Below are positions 1 to 7,670 of a stretch of DNA of 29,712 nucleotides, piece after piece. The stretch is from a virus. Every line of letters begins with the position of its first letter. Position 1 is the stretch's first letter. The stretch lies in the IMG/VR virus record IMGVR_UViG_3300023180_000280, positions 1-29,712 of that record. One strand, written 5' to 3'. A program made the position numbers and the translations under genes. The notes below the pieces were generated by a model that was not told the DNA's origin, did no database searches, and was given only the letters and a program-made list of their open reading frames with translations.

Positions 1-279
1 ACCCAGGAATCCAACAACCACCTTCTGACCAGGCAAAAGATCAACTTCAACCTCAATATCACCTGCAGCAAATTGACCCAGGACCGGCACAAACTCAAAA
101 TCAACAGGATAATAAACCCCCTGCTGCTGAAAAAACACCGTCACATCATAAGTTGTGAAGGTATCCACCAAAGAGCCAGCAGCATCTTTTGTTCTTGCTG
201 CTTTAACTTCCCCAACTTCTGCATAAACTGCAGGGTAATCGGTTGGATGACTCATTTTTTCTAAGTGCGAATCAAGCAC
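1..279 (-). CDS. Partial baseplate-region protein, possibly spike (gpV-like)
   Basis: This gene lies just downstream of the baseplate J-like gene and leaves the window at the left edge, so only its first 93 codons are visible. I chose the GTG at 279 because a strong G-run binding site (AGGGGGT) lies four bases upstream; the later ATG at 255 has none. The visible part is beta-rich and ends in a stretch (GQKVVVGFLG) that looks like the OB-fold of phage baseplate spike proteins, where a similar valine-rich strand leads into a G-D-P turn. That resemblance and its place in the baseplate block are the only clues. It could equally be another small baseplate protein. The role is inferred, not shown. 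Confidence 0.6.
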   Translation of the reverse strand, partial: MLDSHLEKMSHPTDYPAVYAEVGEVKAARTKDAAGSLVDTFTTYDVTVFFQQQGVYYPVDFEFVPVLGQFAAGDIEVEVDLLPGQKVVVGFLG

Positions 280-287
280 GATACCCC

Positions 288-1661
288 CTAGCTTATCGTA
301 ACAACGCCACTGTAAATTATTTGCTTTGTAGTTGTTGTAACATCTGCTGAACTTGTGCCATCGTGCGCAGTTCCATTGATCACAAGCGTACCACTTAAAA
401 TATTTTCAACCCCAGGATAATCGCTTATAACAGCAGCGATCTCATAAGCCGGCGCATCTTCCCCAAGTTTTCTATTGTTTAAGTACTCTTCCACCGCTGC
501 AGCAACTTCTGCTTTGTTTGCACTTCCAACAACTGTTGCTTCCACAGTAGGCTGAACCCTCACAGCAGCGTAACAATTTAAAGTAACCCCTGCAGGACGA
601 TAGCCCGGATCTCTAGCTGTGCCATCACCACGCAACCGCTTTTCAACCAGTGCAACTAACTCTGCTGCAGTGCCACTTGTTGATCCCGAATCAATATAAA
701 CGTCTACATGCCCCGGCGACTCTTCAAGCAATGCACTTCTAACCACTGCAGCTTCACCTGCTGCAACATACTCTTTTATTATTGATCCGTTTGTGTGAGT
801 TGTTGCAGACGGACCCGGAGAAACACCCCTTGTTAATCCTGTTATTCTGTGTGGACTACTCGACAAATCCAGAGAACCAGGCGGATAAGAAACCAACTCT
901 GCAACGTTGCCAGCACTATCAAGGATCGCCAAAGTGCCACCCGCATCACTAATTGACACCAAATTAAGATCACTGACTTCTACAAAGTTTTGAATTGCTG
1001 TAGCATCCGACTGTAGAACGACTTGCTCTATTTCAAAATTCAAGCAGCCATCAACAATAGAAACTGGAGTACCCCGGCTTAACCCTTCGATATGCGCCAA
1101 TATTCGATCTCTGTAGACATCATCATTTTCTTGCTCTTGACCGCCACTTGTCACACTTGCATTAGTTACTGCTGTTAATCCACTAATGCCGGTTGTTATT
1201 TGCGTTATTGTGTTGCCTAATACGTTACCTGCAGAACCTTCTAACACAGCCTGCACCGGCACATTTGGAGAGCCAGAAGCAACCACTGTTTCTTGTGTTA
1301 CCTCAAAATCAATTCTATCACTGATTGAAGTTGCTGGAACGCTGACCAACGCACCAACAGGAACCGTTGCAGATCCCGTATACGTTACCTCACCAACGGC
1401 TTTTGTTTCTTCACGACGAACAACCCCCCAATCACTACCAAGATCATCAAGAGCTTGACCCGTAGCACGCTTTAAAAAACCGTTCAATTGTGCCTTAAAA
1501 ACTTGGTAGCCCAAGTGCTCTAATTCCATCCCCAGGCCAAAGCTTAAGCTACGAATAGCAGATCCCATTGAAGTATCTGCAATCCCTGTTTCAATTGCTA
1601 GTTGTGCCCTTATATCTTCTGCAAACTCTTCTGCAGTTTTTATTAAAACTGGATCGGCCAC
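288..1661 (-). CDS. Baseplate J-like protein (baseplate wedge)
   Basis: The 457-residue product looks like the Baseplate_J family (P2 gpJ, Mu gp47), the wedge component that links hub and tail fibre network in contractile tails. Family-like features are an acidic helical N-terminus (TAEEFAEDIRAQL), the segment GQALDDLGSDWGVVRRE near residues 68-84, followed by a Val/Gly-rich beta region (PVGALVSVPA), and a middle stretch with DDVYRDRILAHIEGLSRGTP, the usual R-x-R-hydrophobic segment before the insertion domain. The C-terminal part (RPAGVTLNCYAAV, NRKLGEDAPAYEIAAVI) fits the last conserved block. Start is GTG at 1661, overlapping the stop of the LysM gene by one base (TAGTG), with AGGGGGT upstream. 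Length is in the usual range for this family. Confidence 0.87.
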   Translation of the reverse strand: MADPVLIKTAEEFAEDIRAQLAIETGIADTSMGSAIRSLSFGLGMELEHLGYQVFKAQLNGFLKRATGQALDDLGSDWGVVRREETKAVGEVTYTGSATVPVGALVSVPATSISDRIDFEVTQETVVASGSPNVPVQAVLEGSAGNVLGNTITQITTGISGLTAVTNASVTSGGQEQENDDVYRDRILAHIEGLSRGTPVSIVDGCLNFEIEQVVLQSDATAIQNFVEVSDLNLVSISDAGGTLAILDSAGNVAELVSYPPGSLDLSSSPHRITGLTRGVSPGPSATTHTNGSIIKEYVAAGEAAVVRSALLEESPGHVDVYIDSGSTSGTAAELVALVEKRLRGDGTARDPGYRPAGVTLNCYAAVRVQPTVEATVVGSANKAEVAAAVEEYLNNRKLGEDAPAYEIAAVISDYPGVENILSGTLVINGTAHDGTSSADVTTTTKQIIYSGVVTIS

Positions 1662-3259
1662 TATACACCCCCTACAATTGAGCCTGCTGATAAACGATCA
1701 GTATTCCCCAATAATACCACACTGCGTTCATACCTTGTTGTATTCCCATCAACAACGACCTCAACAAATGCCTCTTTTATCCTGCTATCACTTTGCGCTG
1801 TTTCTCGCAGGCTCCAGGCTACACTTGCAGCCCCTTGTCTTGCTTGCGAGGAGCCAACGACCGCACGAATACCCCAAGTTGGATCTTCTGGCAGTGTGCC
1901 TTGCGCAATTCGATCCATGTGCTGCAGGATCTGCAGCACATTTTTCTTTCCTGATACCGTTGCAAGATCATTGTTTGCAAAAGCAACACTTATTTTACCA
2001 TTGGCAGAAACAACCGTTGCAAGGTCAACACCGTACAACCGATCTTCTTGCGTCTTAAAATTTGTTGTTGCCAGTTGACCTTGCACGCTACCACCGACCG
2101 CAGGATCAGCAGGAATTAAAAGCTCTGTTAGACTTAAAAGATCATTGTTATCAATCCGACCATTCAAGATCGCAATATCAAGCCACCTGCTAACGTTCCC
2201 TAATTCTCGAACTGCAATCTTTTCAAGCGTATCACCTGCAAGCACCTGCACTTTTCTTGCTCCAGATACGCTTGCATTTATTTTGCGATAAGCACCACGC
2301 AAACGCGCCGAATTCACCCCGTATAATTTGCTTTCTCGTTGCTTTTCACTTTCACCTGGAACAACAGGAGCAGCCAAAGCACCGCGCATTTCTTGCGCTG
2401 CTTGTTCAAACGTTGGCTTTAACACTTCTGGCATTGTTGCAAATCTGTTTAAGACTCTTTTTATTTGCCGAAGTTGCATTGCTAGCCTTACAACCGGCTC
2501 AACCGATCTTTCAGTAAGGCTTACAATTGCACGATCAATCTTGTTACCTAGATCAATAAAAATTTGACCAGGCAGATCCACAAACGCAGTTACACCAGAA
2601 ACAAAACGCTCTGTTTCTCGTATAATTCGATCAAGTGGCTTGGTAACAAATTGATCGATTGTTTGCTTAACAGCATCCTTTGACTTGCGCAACACCCGCC
2701 CTGCTGCAGCCAAGTTTTCTTGCACTGCTTGCATTGTTTTTAAATATTGCGCTGCTTTGCCCTTTGGATCTATCTTTTCTTTTCTAGGCTTGCGCTGCAC
2801 CTTCCCGTAACTTTCTAGGGTCCAACTATAGATTCTATGGATTTTGTTTGATCGACTTCTGCTGTAATTAATGCTTTGAGGCTCAACTAAAAAATGCCGA
2901 TCTTCCTCCCAATCGTGCCACTCGAACACAGCCTTTTTTGCAATAGCAGCATTAGTGCTAGCAGTATCAAGCCAGTACTGACCCACAACCTTTTCTATTT
3001 CTTGCAAGAGCTTTGTGCCGGTCATCTGTTGACCCAGCACAGTATAGGCCCTTAATCCAAACGTTCCGCTAATCTGTATCTGTCCTAATCCCTCGCCATT
3101 CAAACCGCGATAAATTGCACCATGCGGAAGCGGGATTTGCTGGTTAAGTGAGCTTCTTGTTGTGCTTATCTCTTCAACTCCTGGAGTCATATCCAGCCAC
3201 AATCCATAAGGTGTTTTGCTCGTTACAATGTGCAGACTAAAGCCTTTTCGTAATTGCAT
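1661..3259 (-). CDS. LysM-domain baseplate protein
   Basis: This 532-residue protein has an N-terminal beta-rich domain (about 1-155), a long helical middle (about 165-300), and a LysM-type repeat at about 336-383 (KVQVLAGDTLEKIAVRELG, then WLDIAILNGR and ELLIP). LysM domains bind peptidoglycan or act as structural adaptors; in phages they are common in baseplate proteins such as T4 gp53 and in proteins next to the tail hub. No lytic catalytic motif is visible. It lies between the hub-like gene and baseplate J. I chose ATG at 3259 because AAGGGGGT sits four bases upstream; the GTG three bases earlier is too close to that site. A baseplate hub/wedge adaptor role is inferred from context and the LysM domain. 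Confidence 0.75.
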   Translation of the reverse strand: MQLRKGFSLHIVTSKTPYGLWLDMTPGVEEISTTRSSLNQQIPLPHGAIYRGLNGEGLGQIQISGTFGLRAYTVLGQQMTGTKLLQEIEKVVGQYWLDTASTNAAIAKKAVFEWHDWEEDRHFLVEPQSINYSRSRSNKIHRIYSWTLESYGKVQRKPRKEKIDPKGKAAQYLKTMQAVQENLAAAGRVLRKSKDAVKQTIDQFVTKPLDRIIRETERFVSGVTAFVDLPGQIFIDLGNKIDRAIVSLTERSVEPVVRLAMQLRQIKRVLNRFATMPEVLKPTFEQAAQEMRGALAAPVVPGESEKQRESKLYGVNSARLRGAYRKINASVSGARKVQVLAGDTLEKIAVRELGNVSRWLDIAILNGRIDNNDLLSLTELLIPADPAVGGSVQGQLATTNFKTQEDRLYGVDLATVVSANGKISVAFANNDLATVSGKKNVLQILQHMDRIAQGTLPEDPTWGIRAVVGSSQARQGAASVAWSLRETAQSDSRIKEAFVEVVVDGNTTRYERSVVLLGNTDRLSAGSIVGGV

Positions 3260-3268
3260 CACACCCCC

Positions 3269-4777
3269 TTAAGCGACTGCATCACCAGCCATTGCAGGTA
3301 AAGCAGGAATCTTTAAATTATCTTCTTCTTGCCAAAGGCCAAACTTGACTAGCAAATTTTTAGGCAGCCGAGTTGACAGCGCACTATTATATTTGCTGCT
3401 TATTCTATCACGCCACCAACGCTTATAACTTTCTTGATTGCGCCCACGCTCAACTGAAATTCTTGTTATGTGATTGTTTGGAAAACTATAGGCTTGCTGC
3501 ACACCTGTAACATAATATTGCCAGTTGGACTTTTCTCTTTTAAGGATTGATCCGATTCTAACCCCATAATCAGGATCTGGACCAACACGCCCAGCAACAG
3601 AAAACATACCATCATAAAAATCTGTATATCCAAACCATTGATATAAATACAAAGTGCGCAAGGCTAGTGCTTCCCACTTGCGCAAATTTGAACCAGTTGT
3701 TAACCCGCTAGAGCTATCTTTTGCACCTATAAATTGTATATATTCTGTCCCTTGTGCCAATTCACGAAAACCAAAGCGACGAACTAGATCCGCATCGTAA
3801 AGTGGCAGTATTCCCCCGCTATTGTCAAAAGCCATGCTTAATTGATCAAAAGCAGAATATAGCCCTTTACCTGGACAGAAAAAGAACGAGTAAACACGCG
3901 CTAGATCTTTATGAAGCTCAAATCCATCACCAATTCTTTCTTCTTCGGTTAAGTCAAAACTCCAACCATCAGACAACGCTAGCTTATCCCAACTCTTTAT
4001 ATCAAAAGGTGTTGGACGGTGATACAACCCCACTTTGCCCAGGCTAGATTGATCTTTTTTGCTTTGTAACAATTCTTTTTCATGCTGGACATCCACAAAC
4101 AACTCATGCCACGGACGATCGCTATACCGGCTTAAAGTCTCCCACAAAGCACCTTCTAAGCCAAGAGCACCTAAAGCAGTGTTCCCATCACTAAGAATAG
4201 AATTTTCACCTCTAAATTCTATTATCTCAGCTAGCGTCTTACCATCGACAGACTTGAATATATAGTCGTCATTCATAAACGTTTGAAACAAACTTTTAAC
4301 AACTTCGTTAGGCTTACCCCTTGGAATCTTGCCCTTGCTACGAGCCAAAAACCCTAAGCCTCCAATATTGCTTCGACCTGCTAAGTGTGGATGCCAAAAA
4401 ATTCTATAGTTTGCTAACTCCCCAGCAATATCTTGCAACACAACTTCAACAAAGTGTTCAGGCTTGCCTGTAATTTCAGCTTCAACCACCTGCACTTTTT
4501 TGACCAGGCCAACAATATCAGTGTGCCTTTTGCCATCACGCGAAAGCATAGTTGCAACGCACAAATCATTCAGTGTTAAAACTTCCGTCCAAGAACGACC
4601 ATCCACAGACGAACCCAGCAAAGCTTGCACCACAGTACCACGCAACATAACTTGCGCAGTTGCAGTTGGTTCACTCATTAAACGACTGCTGCTATAGGTC
4701 TGCACAGATCCCACGCGAAAAGATCCAAACTTGCTAGTTGTAAAGTTAAGCTCTATTTGTGGATTGTGCTTAATCAC
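3269..4777 (-). CDS. Tail hub-like baseplate protein
   Basis: The 502-residue product follows the tape measure gene and precedes the LysM and J-like genes, the place where contractile phages encode the tail hub (T4 gp27, P2 gpD type). The sequence fits loosely: an N-terminal beta domain with regular strands (PTATAQVMLRGTVVQALLG, then DIVGLVKKVQVVEAEI), a region rich in aromatic residues, and many Trp/Tyr/Phe residues in the C-terminal half (SNWQYYVTGVQQAYSF). I do not see the family motifs clearly enough to be certain. Start is GTG at 4777 with AAGGG nine bases upstream, three bases from the stop of the tape measure gene. The alternative is another baseplate protein of unknown type. Confidence 0.6.
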   Translation of the reverse strand: MIKHNPQIELNFTTSKFGSFRVGSVQTYSSSRLMSEPTATAQVMLRGTVVQALLGSSVDGRSWTEVLTLNDLCVATMLSRDGKRHTDIVGLVKKVQVVEAEITGKPEHFVEVVLQDIAGELANYRIFWHPHLAGRSNIGGLGFLARSKGKIPRGKPNEVVKSLFQTFMNDDYIFKSVDGKTLAEIIEFRGENSILSDGNTALGALGLEGALWETLSRYSDRPWHELFVDVQHEKELLQSKKDQSSLGKVGLYHRPTPFDIKSWDKLALSDGWSFDLTEEERIGDGFELHKDLARVYSFFFCPGKGLYSAFDQLSMAFDNSGGILPLYDADLVRRFGFRELAQGTEYIQFIGAKDSSSGLTTGSNLRKWEALALRTLYLYQWFGYTDFYDGMFSVAGRVGPDPDYGVRIGSILKREKSNWQYYVTGVQQAYSFPNNHITRISVERGRNQESYKRWWRDRISSKYNSALSTRLPKNLLVKFGLWQEEDNLKIPALPAMAGDAVA

Positions 4778-4779
4778 TT

Positions 4780-6492
4780 TTAGTTACCCTTATTTGAATT
4801 AGGCACATCTAGCACTTCACGCACAACATATTCATTGCCTTGGGCATCACGAATAATAGTCTGACCTTTTTTATTTCTTCTTCTGCTTACAGTCTTTGGT
4901 ACTTTATAAGAGCTTGCAGGCTTGCCCGACCCACCAGGAGCGTCAACATCAGCATCATAAAACCGAGCAACATCCTTAGGTTTAGGCTTAGGTGGTGTTA
5001 TAAAATTACTAACTTTCGTTAACATCTGCAAAAACCTGCGCTCAATTGAAGCAATTTTATTCAAGGCAAGTTGCACCGCCCTGCTTCCAGCAAACTTTGC
5101 TTTTTCTTGATCTGTAGAAAGCTTTCTTCTAACGTCACGTGTTCTAGCCCTTATTTGTGCTAGCAATTGCTTTCTGTTTACTCCAGGACCACCCGCAGCC
5201 AATCCTCCCGGTCCCATCTGCACAAGGCTTAAAGCCTCGTGATATTTTATATTTCCACCCATCAGGCGATAAAGAGCACCTGCTTTGTTTTCTCTGCTCA
5301 TGCCTCCAAACTCTTTATCTATTTGGGTTAAGTATCTGTTTATATTTTCAGGCGTTGCACCCTTTTCCATTTCTGCGATTGATTGAAAATAACTACGACC
5401 CGAACCAAAGCCCATTGCACGCAGTTTGAAAGCCTGCATTGCTTCACTTCCACCCGGACCCATGCCAGCAGCCAGGCGACCAATTAAGCCTGCAGTGCGC
5501 TGAGGTGATCTTTGATAAACTCCACCTAACCTTGTGCTTAAAGCACTTAACAAACCTGCAGCTTCCTTACCTGTAAACTGTGTGCTACCCACTGCCATTC
5601 TTTGCAATACACTTGTTGAACCACGCAAAAACTCTTCCAACAATGCCGGACTTGCTTTAGTTGCCTTAAACGCTCCAACCAAAGTATCATTCAAAACTTT
5701 CCCAAGTGCTCTATCACCAGCAAACCTTGCAGCCCTTTGAAACCCTGTGAGATCTCCAAGGCTTAAATTCCGACCTTGCGCAAGCAGCATATTGCTATAT
5801 GCTGCTTGCTTATCCACCCCACCAACTGCGCGCCCTGTTTGCAACAAAGCCCCCATTGCATCAACTGGATTCATACCCAGACCGATCCCACGATAGCCAA
5901 ACGACTTTAAGCCACGTTGACCAAGCCCACCTTCTACTTCCAAGGCTGCACGCTCTTGACCAATCCGAACATTTAAGCCTTGCAACGTCCTACTTAAAAC
6001 GTAACCCTTGATTCCACCAAGAGCCATTGCACTAGCTAACTTGTATCTGTCTCTTCTTGCCCTTGCGCCCTGCTGACTGCGCAAGTAATCTTGTCTTTGC
6101 GCTAGCCCTTCTTGCCCCCCTGCAATTGCACGCGCCATCTCTCTTTGACGTTGCGCCATAAAGACAGAAGCAGATCGCATTGCTCCAGGTATGTTTTGAC
6201 CTTTCTTTTGAAGATCGTCCATCTCTTCGTTCATGCGGTTAATTTCTTGCGTTACACGCCTATATTCCCTGTGCATATAACGTATATTCCGCTGAACATT
6301 GCCAAGCTCTTTGTTGTACTTTTGGATCTCTTTTGCGCTGAACACCTCACCAAACAACTTTGCTTGATTGTTACTTGTCAGCTTGTCTAGCTTGTCGATC
6401 GCATCCGACAAACCGCCCATAAATTCAGCACCAGCATCACGATCTTCTCTTAGCTTTCTAAGCTCTTCTGCTAATGGATCAGTACCATTCAT
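4780..6492 (-). CDS. Tape measure protein
   Basis: The gene encodes 570 residues and follows the two tail chaperone frames, the standard tape measure position. The first 110 residues are charged and heptad-like (coiled coil), followed by Ala/Gly-rich helical stretches including a mildly hydrophobic segment (LASAMALGGIKGYVL) around residues 150-170, and a basic C-terminal end rich in Lys/Arg/Pro. Tape measure proteins span the tube lumen and set tail length; with the rough family rule of 1.5 angstrom per residue, 570 residues would predict a fairly short tail of about 85 nm. No peptidase or transglycosylase domain is visible. The ATG overlaps the preceding stop as ATGA, pointing to translational coupling. 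Confidence 0.82.
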   Translation of the reverse strand: MNGTDPLAEELRKLREDRDAGAEFMGGLSDAIDKLDKLTSNNQAKLFGEVFSAKEIQKYNKELGNVQRNIRYMHREYRRVTQEINRMNEEMDDLQKKGQNIPGAMRSASVFMAQRQREMARAIAGGQEGLAQRQDYLRSQQGARARRDRYKLASAMALGGIKGYVLSRTLQGLNVRIGQERAALEVEGGLGQRGLKSFGYRGIGLGMNPVDAMGALLQTGRAVGGVDKQAAYSNMLLAQGRNLSLGDLTGFQRAARFAGDRALGKVLNDTLVGAFKATKASPALLEEFLRGSTSVLQRMAVGSTQFTGKEAAGLLSALSTRLGGVYQRSPQRTAGLIGRLAAGMGPGGSEAMQAFKLRAMGFGSGRSYFQSIAEMEKGATPENINRYLTQIDKEFGGMSRENKAGALYRLMGGNIKYHEALSLVQMGPGGLAAGGPGVNRKQLLAQIRARTRDVRRKLSTDQEKAKFAGSRAVQLALNKIASIERRFLQMLTKVSNFITPPKPKPKDVARFYDADVDAPGGSGKPASSYKVPKTVSRRRNKKGQTIIRDAQGNEYVVREVLDVPNSNKGN

Positions 6493-6914
6493 AGTTCTAT
6501 ACCTGTGCGCTCAAAATACAGGGCTTTTGCCTCATCAAACACTGTATTTAGATCAATCTCTGCAGTGTTTTCTGATCCAAGCTTTGCAGCCTCCAAAAGC
6601 TCATCAAAAATTGTGTCAAAATCGTTTGGATCTTCCTCTTTAAAAACGTGCTTGAACTCCAGGCTTGCAAAAGAGCCTTCAAACTCTTCTGCAGCTTGTT
6701 CCACAATCAATTCCATTTCCCAATCTAACAGATCGGCTTTTGAAAGTTTATCAATTGCAGGGTGACCCGGATACAAGTTGTGAACCTCAGCCCACTGTTT
6801 TTTTAACCGGTAAATTGGATCTTGCAACCTTTGCTTTGCAGCATAAAACCTTTGCTTTTTAGTTATCCACTCGAAAGCTTTGCCAGTACGCGCCCACCTC
6901 AGAGGACGCTGCAC
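6489..6914 (-). CDS. Tail assembly chaperone, downstream (frameshifted) part
   Basis: This frame overlaps the end of the preceding 122-residue frame by 56 bases and runs to the tape measure start. A GTG at 6914 could in principle start it, but it has no binding site, and the first ATG inside the frame lies too deep to give a full protein. The product is helical and acidic (WEMELIVEQAAEEFEG, DEEAKALYF-like helices), as expected for the second half of a tail assembly chaperone, which binds the tape measure and recruits tube subunits. I therefore read it as the C-terminal extension made by frameshifting from the frame ending at 6859. The shift needed is +1 (or -2), with TTT-CGA at 6871-6876 the best site; the fusion would be about 245 residues. 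Confidence 0.75.
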   Translation of the reverse strand: MQRPLRWARTGKAFEWITKKQRFYAAKQRLQDPIYRLKKQWAEVHNLYPGHPAIDKLSKADLLDWEMELIVEQAAEEFEGSFASLEFKHVFKEEDPNDFDTIFDELLEAAKLGSENTAEIDLNTVFDEAKALYFERTGIEL

Positions 6915-7227
6915 GAATCAAACGGAAATCAATAATTTCATTGAAATCAAGAACCGCTGGATTATTGTCTACACTGGTAAAAGGCGAAATCTCGAAACAC
7001 ACATCAAACGTTGCTGCATAATCAGCCATTGCTTCAAGCTCAGGAGTAGGGCTTGAAGTCCCAATATATAGACTTTTGACTTGATGAAATTGCGATCGTG
7101 TTCCAAAAGTAGGCTTTTTTATCAAAAACCTAGCACGACCGCCAATCTCTTCATGATTGATCCAAAACGCTGCAGGATTGTCCGGATCACGCTCAATAAA
7201 ATCAAACAAAGGCGCAGGCTTATTCAT
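6859..7227 (-). CDS. Tail assembly chaperone, upstream part
   Basis: The 122-residue product sits between the tail tube gene and the tape measure gene, the conserved position of tail assembly chaperones (lambda gpG, P2 gpE). It begins FDFIERDPDNPAAFW and contains IGGRARFLIKKP, a beta-rich start and a helical middle (TPELEAMADYAATF). Start is ATG at 7227 with AAAGGT five bases upstream, 11 bases after the tube gene's stop. Its end overlaps the next frame (+1) by 56 bases, and the next frame has no convincing start of its own, so a fraction of ribosomes probably shifts to give a longer protein. Assignment rests mostly on position and gene architecture. Confidence 0.75.
   Translation of the reverse strand: MNKPAPLFDFIERDPDNPAAFWINHEEIGGRARFLIKKPTFGTRSQFHQVKSLYIGTSSPTPELEAMADYAATFDVCFEISPFTSVDNNPAVLDFNEIIDFRLIRAASSEVGAYWQSFRVDN
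6871..6876 (-). promoter_or_regulatory. Candidate +1 frameshift site TTT-CGA
   Basis: Reading the upstream chaperone frame, the codons are AGC TTT CGA GTG GAT AAC TAA. A tRNA-Phe on TTT can move one base forward onto TTC, while CGA, often a slowly read codon, waits in the A site. The new frame then continues GAG TGG ATA and stays open to 6489. It is the only place in the 56-base overlap where I see good re-pairing for +1. A -2 shift at GGGCGCG further upstream is a weaker alternative. Confidence 0.45.
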
Positions 7228-7238
7228 AAGTTACCTTT

Positions 7239-7655
7239 CTAGGTATCGAGTTCCATTTCACGCAAGCCAACACCGTCTAATTGATAAACGGCTTTTTGCC
7301 CCTTGCGGAAGGAAATAGGCTTGCTTGTAGGACGAAAACCTGAAACCTTGTGAAGCATTGCACCAGTCTTCTTTGACTGGACTAGCACGGTTACAGGCTT
7401 ATAGTTCATGATATTAAAATCACTGCTGACATCAGGCCACAAGCCACGCGCCACCAGGCCATCATAAGACCAACGTTCAATGACCATCGACACAGGGACA
7501 GCTGGCATTTCTGAATAAAAAATTTCATCAGGTCCATACTTGCCTAGGCTGTGTGATTCTTCGACATCGAGCCGAGCATCCACACTTACTTCATTAGCCT
7601 TGCCAACGATCTTATCATCAATATATAAAAATATTGTACTTCCTGTTTCTGCCAT
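7239..7655 (-). CDS. Tail tube protein
   Basis: The 138-residue, beta-rich product directly follows the sheath gene, the normal partner order for contractile tails. It starts ETGSTIFLYIDDKIVGKANEVSVDARLDVEE, with the alternating pattern and the loop that in tube proteins leads into stacked rings, and carries later strands (VPVSMVIERWSYDG, FNIMNYKPVTVLVQSKK). Tube subunits form the inner conduit for DNA ejection and contact the chaperone and tape measure during assembly. Start is ATG at 7655 with AGGGGG six bases upstream. Length is in the range of P2/T4-type tube proteins. The assignment is by position and fold-like pattern. Confidence 0.8.
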   Translation of the reverse strand: MAETGSTIFLYIDDKIVGKANEVSVDARLDVEESHSLGKYGPDEIFYSEMPAVPVSMVIERWSYDGLVARGLWPDVSSDFNIMNYKPVTVLVQSKKTGAMLHKVSGFRPTSKPISFRKGQKAVYQLDGVGLREMELDT

Positions 7656-7670
7656 AACGCGCCCCCTTTG

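Noticed and set aside
73-264. Open frame on the plus strand at the left edge
   Set aside because: It lies opposite a minus-strand gene with a strong ribosome site and coherent protein; its own product is low complexity and Ile/Cys/His-rich without domains. The same applies to all other plus-strand frames in the window.
1661-3259. LysM gene as the endolysin
   Set aside because: No hydrolase motif and a position within the baseplate block; holin and spanin genes are also missing here.
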